Assembly: GCF_000069945.1 (NCBI RefSeq)
Contig: NC_010545.1
Span: forward strand, 1,860,001-1,924,000
Reading direction: 5' to 3'
DNA from: Corynebacterium urealyticum DSM 7109
GTDB lineage: Bacteria > Actinomycetota > Actinomycetes > Mycobacteriales > Mycobacteriaceae
Length of the DNA: 64,000 nt
Made by a program: the position numbers and the translations under genes. Below the pieces are notes generated by a model. The model was not told where the DNA came from. It saw only the letters and a list, made by a program, of their open reading frames with translations, and searched no databases. Shown piece after piece: positions 8,757-16,958 of the stretch. Position 1 is the stretch's first letter. Each line of letters starts with the position of its first letter.

Positions 8757-10134
8757 CTAGGCAGTCGCCCGCTGAAGATGACTCACGAATTCTCCTAGCA
8801 CCCCACGCTCCCGCATCTGCAAAAGGGCGTGCCGGGTCATCTCCATCTGCATGGACACCGCGCCACCCTCAGCACGGTGATCCTTGACGATGCGGTCCAC
8901 GCACTGCGCGATATCCTCCCCTGCCTGCAGCCGCTCCGCTCGCATCCCCGTCTGGAGCCCCTTTTCCGAGCGCAATGCCTTATTCCCGATCGCCTGCTCC
9001 GCGGTGAGTTCCGTATAGGACAGGTTGAAGTAATCCGGCAGCCCTGCCCGCGCCAGATCGCGCATATAGGCGATAGGGCGCGTAGCGATCGGCACCGGCA
9101 CGGTGACACTGTCCGGAGTCCGGAACACCCCGGTCGACTTCGTCTTTCGCAGGTATTCCTGCGCACCCGGAACTGCAGCCTCCTCGAAATACTCGCGCTG
9201 GGCAGCGCCAGCAATAATGTCTGCAAAGGTGGCGGCATAGAAGCTGTCGTTCAGGGACACCGAGCCGGAGCCAGACGGGATCAGCATGCCCTGCGAATTA
9301 TCGCTCAGCGAGCCCTGCTGACCGATAATCACGTAACCGTCGGAGGTCAGGACCAAGGTCGAGGAGCCGATGACATTCGCCGCCTTGCTCTCGATGAGGT
9401 CGATGAGGGCGCCGTCGTCCTTATTGACGATGATGGAGCTGCCGTCGAACAGTAACTCGTCGTATCCCGGGGTGTAGTAGACGTTATCGACGACAAGATT
9501 GGATGTGATGTGGTCGAAGTAGCCGATGGGATGCAGCTGAACGACGGGGCTCGTCCAATCAGGGTCGCAGGCCATGCCCAGAAGCTTCCCGTTGAACATC
9601 GCGCGCCCCTGCGCGTAGTGACGGCGCAAATTCAGGTACTTAAACTGCTCCAGATCCTTCGGCAGCCGGTACCTGTAGGAGGAGAACTCCCACGGCTTCT
9701 CCAGGCCACCGTCCTGGATGAATTCATCGACCCGTTCCGAGGCGAGGTACGGGCGACCGTCGACCTCCCGCTTCTCGAAATCGTGCTCACGCTGATAGTC
9801 CGAGAGGCTCGCCGAGGCGATTTTTGCGGGACGTGAGCTCCTTGCGTGAACGCACGGCGTAGTTATAGCGCTGGCGATTTTCGAGACCAATCGTCGCAAT
9901 CCAGTACAGCAGCACACCCACCACGATGGCGCCCAATGTCAGCCACCAGGCGGAGGCGGTGAGAACCTGGGCCTCCGCGAGGGCTGCGAGCACCGGAATG
10001 AGTACCGCTAGGGGTGTGACTAACTTCGATGCAGTAGCCACGGACATGCTCTCGCTTAGCAGCCCAAGCTTGGTGAACGTCGCGCCCTGCCACCGGCGGA
10101 AGAGGTGATACGACGAGGTCTTGGAGGAACTCAT
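8757..10134 (-). pseudogene. membrane protein with Nudix-like domain, frameshifted
   Basis: Two overlapping minus-strand frames form one protein. The first (ATG 10134) has two membrane segments (KLVTPLAVLIPVLAALAEA; WWLTLGAIVVGVLLYWIATIGL) and a basic stretch ending ELTSRKN. It should continue as KIASASLSDYQREHDFEK in the other frame. The shift lies at an A5 run at about 9822-9826. The C-terminal part has LVLTSDGYVIIGQQ and then QREYFEEAAV, which resembles the beta strand and REUXEE box of Nudix hydrolases, although the family glycine is alanine. It may be a mutation, a sequencing error or phase-variable. The Nudix label is tentative. Confidence 0.6.
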
Positions 10135-10221
10135 GGGCAAGAGATTACCTGGCTGCCTGCGCAGAACCCCCTATCCCGTGCGCCACGACCGGGCCGGGCG
10201 CAAGATAAATGGCAAAGCAAA

Positions 10222-10249
10222 AACCCCAAGCTCCGAAGAGCTTGGGGTT
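10222..10249 (-). terminator. intrinsic terminator after tRNA-Asp copy 2
   Basis: AACCCCAAGCTC pairs with GAGCTTGGGGTT around CGAA; the minus strand continues with a T-run (GGTTTTTGC). It ends the tRNA-Glu/tRNA-Asp transcript. Confidence 0.85.
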
Positions 10250-10259
10250 GATCTTGCTG

Positions 10260-10333
10260 CGACCCTGACGAGACTTGAACTCGCGACCTCCGCCGTGACA
10301 GGGCGGCGCGCTAACCAACTGCGCCACAGGGCC
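10260..10333 (-). tRNA. tRNA-Asp (GTC), copy 2
   Basis: Identical over its whole length to copy 1 at 7872-7945. It follows tRNA-Glu by a single base on the minus strand. Confidence 0.95.
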
Positions 10334-10334
10334 G

Positions 10335-10407
10335 TACTCCCAACGGGATTCGAACCCGTGTTGCCGCCGTGAAAGGGCGGAGTCCTAGGCCACTAGACGA
10401 TGGGAGC
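10335..10407 (-). tRNA. tRNA-Glu (TTC)
   Basis: The minus strand has acceptor GCTCCCA/TGGGAGT, a D-arm with CGTCTAGTGGCCTAGG, anticodon stem CCGCC/GGCGG with loop CTTTCAC (anticodon TTC), T-loop GTTCGAATC and discriminator A. Confidence 0.95.
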
Positions 10408-10554
10408 ACGTTCAAAACGCTCTACGCGTCTCAAACAGCTCGCTCAGTCTAACCCGCTCCCCGCACAACAACCAAATTGCCATGTGACGAGGGGATTTTC
10501 TGACCACTGGGTTCGTCTCAACAAGATACTGTGCCACGCCGCGCGACGCAATTC

Positions 10555-11153
10555 CTAGAGTTGTGCCTCCAACCACTCAGCCACATCCGGCCACAGATCC
10601 CGGTGCTTCGAGCGGTAGAAACCCATGTGCCCCACTGGCCCATTTGCGGTCCCCTCACCCGCTTCGATGTCTTTTTTAAGGACGTCCGCACGGTCCAACC
10701 TATCCGTCAGAACATTCACCGCGCCCCGGTGCGCCCAGAGGTCGTCCCCCATGACCACCGACAACACGGGACCCTCTGCCTTGGCGAAGCGCTCCGTGAA
10801 ATCGAATTCTGCGTCGTCGAAGAAATACTGCATCTGGCCTGCCCAGCGCCGCCATTGCAGCATCACGCCGAATCGCCCGGAGTCGCGGAGTCCCCTGTGC
10901 CACGGAAATCGTAAATCAGCCCAGCCCAGCCCCGCTCCGCGAGGAACACGGCGAACTTGCGATAAAGATGCATGTCCACGCCCGTCGCCGGGTGCAACGC
11001 CACTGCCTTCCGCGCTGGCCCACCGCCGGAGGGAAGCACCCACCACCCAGCCAGCACGGTGCCGTCTGCGCATTCGACGCGGGCAGGTTCAAACCTTGGT
11101 TCCCCGCGCTCTTCAGCCTGGGGCTGAGAATCATGATTTTCGAATTCCGACAT
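10555..11153 (-). pseudogene. alpha/beta-hydrolase, frameshifted
   Basis: The first frame (ATG 11153, preceded by GGAAAG) encodes an alpha/beta-hydrolase N-half: GTVLAGWWVLP, VALHPATGVDMHLY and IYDFRGTGDS, after which it stops at 10863. The second frame carries on with the expected C-half: MLQWRRWAGQMQYFFDD, LSVVMGDDLWAH, then GPVGHMGFYRSK with a candidate catalytic His. The change of frame falls at about 10870-10895 in a GC-rich stretch. Homologues I know of are intact cytosolic hydrolases, so this is either a broken gene or a sequence error. The function is unknown. Confidence 0.7.
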
Positions 11154-11322
11154 GCTTTCCAACCTATGGCACAACAGGCACGCTGGTTCGGGAGAAGCAA
11201 AAACCCCGGTTGCACTGGCCAGTGTGTTCGGGAGAGAGCTTTCACTGTCTGCCCCTCACGCTATGCTCTCGACATCGACCGGACCCGATATTGCGGATTG
11301 AGCGCCTAAAGAAAGAGAAGGC

Positions 11323-11835
11323 ATGAGAAAACTCGCGGCAATCACTGCATTAACTACCCTCGTCCTCACAGGCTGCGCCACAACTGAGGAAGCCCCAACG
11401 CCCAGCAGCAGCACCACGTCAGCAAGCAAGACAACCAGTACTAAGACCCCTAGCAGCTCGACCGCAACCCCCAGCCCCAGCACGGAGCCCGCTGCTGCCC
11501 CAAAGCAGACACAAGCACCGGCAGCCGAAATCTACGTCCTCGAATGTCTCCCCGGAACGCCAGGCCCCTCACGCATGTCCGATGGAAGCACCCAATACAC
11601 GGACTACTGCGCTAACCAACCTGGCGCACAGACTTACCGCGATGCAGAAGCAGCAGCGGGTTGGGATCCATCGAAAGTTCCCTTCGCAAATGGCGGAACC
11701 TGCCCGGCCTACAAGTGCGGATATGGGCACGACGAGAACGGCAACCCCTACCCGAGTAGCGGTGAGCTTCAGTTCCAGCACGGCTGCGAACAGGGTTATA
11801 TCGAACCATCGGAATGTGCCGCGGCGGGGTATTAG
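11323..11835 (+). CDS. putative lipoprotein with Ser/Thr-rich linker
   Basis: This 170-residue protein has a short signal peptide and the lipobox LTGC (Cys18). A linker of about 45 residues follows, made almost only of Ser, Thr, Ala, Pro and Lys, typical of a cell-wall-spanning spacer. The C-terminal 90 residues are Cys-rich (VLECLPG, DYCANQPG, GTCPAYKCGYG, HGCEQG, PSECAAAGY) and probably disulfide-bonded. AGAGAAGG lies just before the ATG. No family is recognised. Confidence 0.75.
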   Translation: MRKLAAITALTTLVLTGCATTEEAPTPSSSTTSASKTTSTKTPSSSTATPSPSTEPAAAPKQTQAPAAEIYVLECLPGTPGPSRMSDGSTQYTDYCANQPGAQTYRDAEAAAGWDPSKVPFANGGTCPAYKCGYGHDENGNPYPSSGELQFQHGCEQGYIEPSECAAAGY

Positions 11836-11908
11836 AGCTCCCTCGGTCACCGGCCCCTAATTGCTCATTAGGCCTGCAAAGATGCCACGCATCGGAAGCA
11901 CATATAAG

Positions 11909-11937
11909 AAATCCCCGGCCAGAAAAGACCGGGGAAT
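11909..11937 (-). terminator. terminator after tRNA-Lys
   Basis: TCCCCGG and CCGGGGA pair around an A/G-rich loop. The minus strand continues into a T-rich stretch (GGATTTCTT). It is placed directly after the tRNA-Lys gene. Confidence 0.7.
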
Positions 11938-11944
11938 ACAGAAG

Positions 11945-12017
11945 TGGGCCCTGTGGGGCTCGAACCCACGACCTACGGATTAAAAGTCCGGAGCTCTACC
12001 AACTGAGCTAAAGGCCC
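11945..12017 (-). tRNA. tRNA-Lys (TTT)
   Basis: The minus strand has acceptor GGGCCTT paired with AGGGCCC (one wobble), a D-arm GCTCAGTTGGTAGAGC, an anticodon loop CTTTTAA with anticodon TTT, T-loop GTTCGAGCC and discriminator A. Confidence 0.94.
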
Positions 12018-12090
12018 ACGCGCACAATCGCACGCACACAAGCCACGCTTGCGGAACACAGCTTACCCCATGGCGAGGCACGAAAAACAA

Positions 12091-12123
12091 ATAACCCGCC
12101 CCGGCGAAAACCGGGACGGGTTA
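12091..12123 (-). terminator. terminator of the CoA-transferase gene
   Basis: TAACCCGCCCCGG and CCGGGACGGGTTA pair around CGAAAA. On the minus strand the stem is followed by TTTGTTTTTC, and it lies 22 bases after the stop codon of the gene. Confidence 0.85.
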
Positions 12124-12144
12124 GGTGCGCGAGATGGCTAAAGA

Positions 12145-13650
12145 CTAGCCCTTCATGCTGCCCTTCTCCGCCAGGTTGATGTGGAAATCAAAAGCGGTGG
12201 CCAGATCGTGCGGGGTCTGCAGGCCAGTGCCCTTGGACTTCGCGCGCTCGTAGTACTCCTCCAGCAGCGGCTGGTAATCCGGGTGAGCGATCTCGATCAT
12301 CTTCTTCACACGGTCGCGCGGCGCCAGGCCACGCAGGTCGGCGTAGCCACGCTCGGTGATGATGACCATGGCGTCGTGCTCGGTGTGGTCGATGTGGGAT
12401 GCGAAAGGAACGATCGTGGAGATCGCGCCGTCCTTGGCGATCGTGCCCGAGATGAAGGTCGACAGGAAGGCGTTTCGGGTGAAGTCACCGGAACCGCCAA
12501 TGCCGTTCATGATGCGGGAGCCGGAGACGTTCGTGGAGTTCACGTTGCCGTAGATGTCCGCCTCGATCATGCCGTTGGAGGAAATCAGGCCCGTGCGGCG
12601 CACAACCTCTGGGTGGTTAGAGATCTGCTGCGGGCGCAGGATGATGGACTCGCGGTACTTCTTCGCCTCTGCGTTCATCTTCTCCGCGTACTCCGGGGAG
12701 AGAGCGAAGGAAGTTGCGGAAGCAACGGTCATCTTGCCCGCGTCGATCAGGTCGAGCATGCCGTCCTGAATGACCTCGGTGTAGGCCTGGATGTTCTCGA
12801 ACTTGGAGTCCAGCAGGCCCGCCATCACGGCGTTAGGGACGTTACCCACGCCGGACTGCATGATGTAGCCGTCGTAGGTCAGGCGGCCGGCCTTCACCTC
12901 ACCCTCGAGCAGGTCGAGGAAGTGGCCAGCGATCTGCTCGGAGGTCTCGTCCACCGGCTTGAACGGAGCGTTGCGGTCCGGCGCGTTGGTCTTCACGACC
13001 GCGACAACCTTGGAGGACTCGATCGGGATGTAGGTGGTACCGATGCGGTCGCCCGGCTTGTTGATCGGGATCGGGGTGCGGTTCGGCAGCGCCGGCATCG
13101 ACCAGATGTCGTGCATGCCCTCGAGATCCTCGGACTGCCACTCGTTGATCTCGATGATGACCTTGTCCGCGGCGTTGATGTACTCAACGTTGTTACCCAC
13201 CGCGGAGGACGGCACGATGTTGCCCTCCTCAGTGATGCGAACGGCCTCGATGATGGCGACATCAAACTTGCCGAAGAAGCCCTGCTCCACCTGCAAACCC
13301 ATGTGGGAGAGGTGGATGTCCTGGTACTTCATCTCGCCAGCGTTGATGGCCTTGCGCATGATCGGGTCGGAAGCATAAGGCGCGCGGTAGTTGACGGCCT
13401 CTGCCTCGGCGAGCACACCATCACAGTCCGGGGCCGTGGAAGCACCCGTGAAGACGTCGATCTTGAAGTCCTCGCCACGGGAGTGGGCGTCCTTCGCCTT
13501 ATTAGCGATGGCGGTGGGGAGGGCCTTCGGGTAGCCGGCACCGGTAAAGCCGGACATGCCGACCTTGTCGCCATTATTGACGAACTGTGCCGCCTCCTCG
13601 GCGCTCATCACCTTGGACTTGAGCTGCTCATGGGCAATGCGATCTGTCAT
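12145..13650 (-). CDS. succinyl-CoA:acetate CoA-transferase / acetyl-CoA hydrolase family
   Basis: This 501-residue class I CoA-transferase most likely moves CoA between succinyl-CoA and acetate (corynebacterial Cat1/ActA type), linking acetate handling to the TCA cycle. Features seen are the N-terminal GMSGFTGAGYPK glycine loop, the region GQVEQGFFGKFDVA-like (VEQGFFGKFDVAIIEA), and the catalytic Glu in the AYTEVIQDGM segment. GNVNSTNVSGSRIMNGIGGSGD is near the C-terminus. The length is normal for the family. It is a single-gene unit with its own terminator, and it diverges from dusB. Confidence 0.92.
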   Translation of the reverse strand: MTDRIAHEQLKSKVMSAEEAAQFVNNGDKVGMSGFTGAGYPKALPTAIANKAKDAHSRGEDFKIDVFTGASTAPDCDGVLAEAEAVNYRAPYASDPIMRKAINAGEMKYQDIHLSHMGLQVEQGFFGKFDVAIIEAVRITEEGNIVPSSAVGNNVEYINAADKVIIEINEWQSEDLEGMHDIWSMPALPNRTPIPINKPGDRIGTTYIPIESSKVVAVVKTNAPDRNAPFKPVDETSEQIAGHFLDLLEGEVKAGRLTYDGYIMQSGVGNVPNAVMAGLLDSKFENIQAYTEVIQDGMLDLIDAGKMTVASATSFALSPEYAEKMNAEAKKYRESIILRPQQISNHPEVVRRTGLISSNGMIEADIYGNVNSTNVSGSRIMNGIGGSGDFTRNAFLSTFISGTIAKDGAISTIVPFASHIDHTEHDAMVIITERGYADLRGLAPRDRVKKMIEIAHPDYQPLLEEYYERAKSKGTGLQTPHDLATAFDFHINLAEKGSMKG

Positions 13651-13756
13651 TTATTCCTCCTGTGGCGTTCAGCCCACAGCGACCGATAATGGTTTGTTTT
13701 GCTGAGTGGGCAAAAACTCTTGGCCTATAGGCGCCATGCTACATAAATCGATTCTG

Positions 13757-13775
13757 AAGTGTGACCTACACACTT
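13757..13775. promoter_or_regulatory. perfect inverted repeat AAGTGTG-N5-CACACTT
   Basis: A 7-bp dyad with a 5-bp centre lies in the 235-bp divergent region between the CoA-transferase and dusB genes. It resembles a dimeric regulator site. The half-site spacing does not match the GlxR/CRP pattern (TGTGA-N6-TCACA), so the regulator is unknown. The rest of the divergent gap shows only AT-rich promoter-like DNA. Confidence 0.4.
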
Positions 13776-13885
13776 TTGTATATCTAACTACCCCCTTTTC
13801 GGCTCCCCCGAAACCGGCTCACTGCCCCTGCCGCGGCATCGCCGTCCGAACTTTCGCTTTGCTGCAGCCCGCCCCGCCTGGGAAC

Positions 13886-15064
13886 ATGGTCACCGTGACT
13901 AGCAGCATCGAAACCAAGCAGCAGGGCCTCAGCATCGGAACGCTGAAGCTCGACAGCCCCGTCGTCCTCGCCCCAATGGCAGGCGTGACGAACGTGGCCT
14001 TCCGCACCCTCTGCCGCGAGCAGGAACGGGAGCGCATGGGCTCCGTCGCGGGCCTCTATGTCTGCGAGATGGTGACCGCCCGCGCGCTCGTGGAGCGCAA
14101 CCCCAAAACGCTCCACATGACCACCTTCGCTCCGGACGAAGACCCCCGCAGCCTGCAGCTGTACACCACCGATCCGAAGTACACCTACGAAGCAGCCAAG
14201 ATGATCGTCGATGAGAACATGGCTGACCACATCGATATGAACTTCGGCTGCCCCATGCCCAAGGTCACCCGCCGCGGCGGTGGCGCGGCCCTGCCCTACA
14301 AGCGGCGCCTCTTCGGCAACATCGTCGCCGCCGCCGTTAAAGCCACGGAGGGGACGGACATTCCCGTCACCGTGAAGATGCGTATCGGCATCGACGACGA
14401 GCACCGCACCCACCTCGACGCCGGACGCATCGCTGCCGACGAGGGAGCCGCCGCCGTCGCCCTGCACGGACGCACCGCCGCGCAGCGTTATGCCGGCGAC
14501 GCCGACTGGAGCGAGATCGCCCGCCTCGTGGAGCACATGGACGGCCGGGTCCCGGTGCTGGGCAACGGCGATATCTTCAAGGCCACCGACGCCCGCGCCA
14601 TGATGGATCAGACCGGCTGCGACGGCGTGGTCGTGGGCCGTGGCTGCCTGGGTCGGCCGTGGCTCTTTGCCGAGCTCTCCGCCGAGCTGCGCGGCCTGCC
14701 GGTGCCCGCTGAGCCACCCCTGGGCGAGGTGGCGCGCATCATCATGCGGCATGCCGAGCTCCTCGCGGAGCACGACGGCGAGGATCGCGCCTGCCGCGAC
14801 CTGCGCAAGCACATGACCTGGTACATGCGCGGCTTCCCGGCTGGCGGCGAGCTGCGTCGCAGCCTCTCGAAGGTCAGCTCCCTGGCCGAGCTGCGCGAGG
14901 TACTCGACCCCATCTGGGACTCGGAGGCTCTCGCCAACGACGCCGACGGCGCGCGCGGCCGCCAGGGTTCCCCCGCGAAGGTGCAGCTGCCCGATGGCTG
15001 GCTCGACGATCCCGAAGACGAGACCGTGCCGGTGGGTGCCGATATCGAAAACAGCGGCGGCTAG
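13886..15064 (+). CDS. dusB: tRNA-dihydrouridine synthase (DusB family)
   Basis: This FMN enzyme reduces uridine to dihydrouridine in the tRNA D-loop. The TIM barrel starts with LDSPVVLAPMAGVTNVAFR. The catalytic Cys lies in MNFGCPMPKVTRRGGGAAL, and the FMN/RNA-binding motif HGRTAAQRYAGDADW and the phosphate site VLGNGDIF...GVVVGRGCLGRPW follow. The ATG at 13886 is chosen because the family N-terminus begins close to it; upstream in-frame codons to 13706 encode atypical sequence, and a GTG at 13895 is also possible. The product has 392 residues. Confidence 0.93.
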   Translation: MVTVTSSIETKQQGLSIGTLKLDSPVVLAPMAGVTNVAFRTLCREQERERMGSVAGLYVCEMVTARALVERNPKTLHMTTFAPDEDPRSLQLYTTDPKYTYEAAKMIVDENMADHIDMNFGCPMPKVTRRGGGAALPYKRRLFGNIVAAAVKATEGTDIPVTVKMRIGIDDEHRTHLDAGRIAADEGAAAVALHGRTAAQRYAGDADWSEIARLVEHMDGRVPVLGNGDIFKATDARAMMDQTGCDGVVVGRGCLGRPWLFAELSAELRGLPVPAEPPLGEVARIIMRHAELLAEHDGEDRACRDLRKHMTWYMRGFPAGGELRRSLSKVSSLAELREVLDPIWDSEALANDADGARGRQGSPAKVQLPDGWLDDPEDETVPVGADIENSGG

Positions 15065-15091
15065 CCCACCAGCCACTGAATCAGCAGCATA

Positions 15092-15125
15092 AAGCGGGGC
15101 CCTCGTCGATACGAGGGCCCCGCTT
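15092..15125. terminator. bidirectional terminator between dusB and gntK
   Basis: AGCGGGGCCCTCGT pairs perfectly with ACGAGGGCCCCGCT around CGAT. It lies between convergent stops. T-rich sequence follows on the plus strand (TCGTTCTTGCTTCTTT). Confidence 0.88.
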
Positions 15126-15138
15126 CGTTCTTGCTTCT

Positions 15139-15696
15139 TTAAGACTCGCTGCCGTAGGCGGTCTCCGCGAACTTCGCGGACGCCAGGGCATCGTCCACGA
15201 GATCTTCCGGCTTACGGGTCACGTCCAGCTGGATCCCCAGCTCGTCGGAATGCAGGCGCTCCAACAGCTCCAGCTGCGCCACCAGGAGCTCCTGCGGCAT
15301 ATCGCGGCCGATGCGGTGGCTCATGCGCTCCGAGAGCACATCGAAGGTGCCGTAGAGGTGCACGAAGAACGTGATGCCCTCGGCCTCGTTCAGCACCTCG
15401 CGGTGGGCCCTGGTCAGGGCCGGGCAAGCAACCACGGTGGACTCCCCGGCGCGGCCGTGCTCGCTCATCCAGTCGCGCACGCTCTCCAGCCAGTTGACGT
15501 ACTTCGCCTTGCTGGGAACCTCACCGCGATCCAGAATGGCGAGGTTCTCCGCCGGGTGGAGATCATCGGCCTCCAGCACGGGCCGACCCGTGCGCTCCCC
15601 GATGATCCGGGCCAGAGTGGTTTTACCGGAACCACTGACCCCCATGATCACGAGGTGAATGGGGTTTTGTGGCTTGTCCTGGGTGGGCTGCGTCAT
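15139..15696 (-). CDS. gntK: gluconokinase
   Basis: This kinase phosphorylates D-gluconate to 6-phosphogluconate, feeding the pentose phosphate pathway. The P-loop GVSGSGKTTLA is at about residues 19-29. The family motif EADDLHPAENLAI (substrate site) follows, and the tail GRDMPQELLVAQLELLERL is typical of GntK. At 185 residues it is close to family length. No gluconate permease or regulator is adjacent. Confidence 0.92.
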   Translation of the reverse strand: MTQPTQDKPQNPIHLVIMGVSGSGKTTLARIIGERTGRPVLEADDLHPAENLAILDRGEVPSKAKYVNWLESVRDWMSEHGRAGESTVVACPALTRAHREVLNEAEGITFFVHLYGTFDVLSERMSHRIGRDMPQELLVAQLELLERLHSDELGIQLDVTRKPEDLVDDALASAKFAETAYGSES

Positions 15697-15754
15697 AACC
15701 TCAATTATGCCTTAGAACGGTCCAACTCACCCACGGAATCCGCGAGCCGAATCC

Positions 15755-16906
15755 CTAGGCCCCGATCGCGCCGATTGCCTCTTCCACCTTGGTCTTCATC
15801 TCACCGGTCAGCGGGACGTAGCCCTTATCCGCGTAGTCGCCCTGCTGGTTGGCCAGCATCGTGTACAGCACGTTTTTCACCTTGTCGCGGGTCTCCTCCC
15901 CATAGCCCTTGGAGCAGACGACCTCGTAGGTGGTCAGCGCCAGCGGGTAGGTGCCCTCCGCAGCATCGGCGAACAGGGAGTCGGCGTCCACGATCATGTT
16001 CTTGCCCTTGCCCTGGTACTTCACTCCCTTGAGTGCCTCGGTGACGCTCTTCGAGGACGGTTCCACCGGGCCAAAGCCGAAGTCGACCTTCGCGGCCTTC
16101 AGCTGCGGGGTCGGCTTGGTGAACGGCGTGGCCGTGTAGGTGATAGAACCGTTTTCCGAGGCAGCCTGGTCGGCCACCCCAGCCGAGCCGTTCGCGCCCA
16201 GGCCCACGCCGGTTGGGAAGGACGGCCCCTGCGGCTTCCAGGCCCCATCGGTTGCCGCTGCGAGGAAGCGCTGGAAGATCTCGGAGGTGCCGGACTGGTC
16301 GCCGCGGTACACCACCTTGATCGGGGTCTTCGGCAGCTTCACTCCCTCGTTAGCCTTCGCGATCCGGGGGTCATCCCAGTGCGTGACGTTGCCTGCGAAG
16401 ATGCTCGCCACGACTCGCGCGGGCAGGTTGATCTCCTGGTCCACGCCATCCAGCCGGTAGGCCACTGCCACGGGGCTCAGCACCATCGGGATGTGCCAGG
16501 CGGTGTTGCCTTCACAGCGCTGCTGCGCATCCTTCGTCGCGCGCTCGCTCAGTGGCACGTCGGTGCTCGCAAAATCCGCCTGCTTGCCAACAAAGGCCGC
16601 CTTCCCCTTGGCCGAGCCCGTGGCCTGGTATTCCAGCTCAATCCCGTCAGGGTGCAGCGCTGGTCCCACCGTGTCCTCGATGAACATTTTTTGGGACGTC
16701 GCCCCCGCGCCACGCACCGTGCCCGAGACGTCCGCCATCGGGTAAGGATTTTCTACCGCGGCGGTGGTGGAGTCACCGGACTCCGTCTGCGGGGCGTCAC
16801 TACCGGAGCAGGCGGTCAAGGCGAGCCCACCGGCCAGCAGGGTGGCCAACGCGGCCGTGGTGCGTCGCGAACCCGGTGCGGCGATCAATGGCTTGTTCTT
16901 CAACAT
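15755..16906 (-). CDS. pstS: phosphate ABC transporter substrate-binding lipoprotein
   Basis: PstS binds inorganic phosphate outside the membrane and hands it to the PstCAB permease. The signal peptide ends in a lipobox (LALTACSG, Cys33). Phosphate-binding loops are visible: GAGATSQKMF near the N-terminus, the FASTDVPLSE stretch, and VVYRGDQSGTSEIFQRFL in the middle. The length of 383 aa is normal. It lies directly downstream of mshD, the usual corynebacterial order, but here the next gene is gntK and no pstC, pstA or pstB follows. It should be induced by phosphate starvation, by family analogy only. Confidence 0.93.
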   Translation of the reverse strand: MLKNKPLIAAPGSRRTTAALATLLAGGLALTACSGSDAPQTESGDSTTAAVENPYPMADVSGTVRGAGATSQKMFIEDTVGPALHPDGIELEYQATGSAKGKAAFVGKQADFASTDVPLSERATKDAQQRCEGNTAWHIPMVLSPVAVAYRLDGVDQEINLPARVVASIFAGNVTHWDDPRIAKANEGVKLPKTPIKVVYRGDQSGTSEIFQRFLAAATDGAWKPQGPSFPTGVGLGANGSAGVADQAASENGSITYTATPFTKPTPQLKAAKVDFGFGPVEPSSKSVTEALKGVKYQGKGKNMIVDADSLFADAAEGTYPLALTTYEVVCSKGYGEETRDKVKNVLYTMLANQQGDYADKGYVPLTGEMKTKVEEAIGAIGA

Positions 16907-16958
16907 CTTCGAGGCAGCCTTTCACTGAGAATCCGCAACATAACTGCGGGGCTGGGAA

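Noticed and set aside
12181..13689. 502-codon frame opposite the CoA-transferase gene
   Set aside because: Shadow of third-position GC bias; Val/Leu/Asp/Gly-rich with no domain.
13757..13775. GlxR/CRP-type binding site
   Set aside because: The dyad is real but the half-site spacing and right half do not fit TGTGA-N6-TCACA, so only an unassigned dyad is reported.
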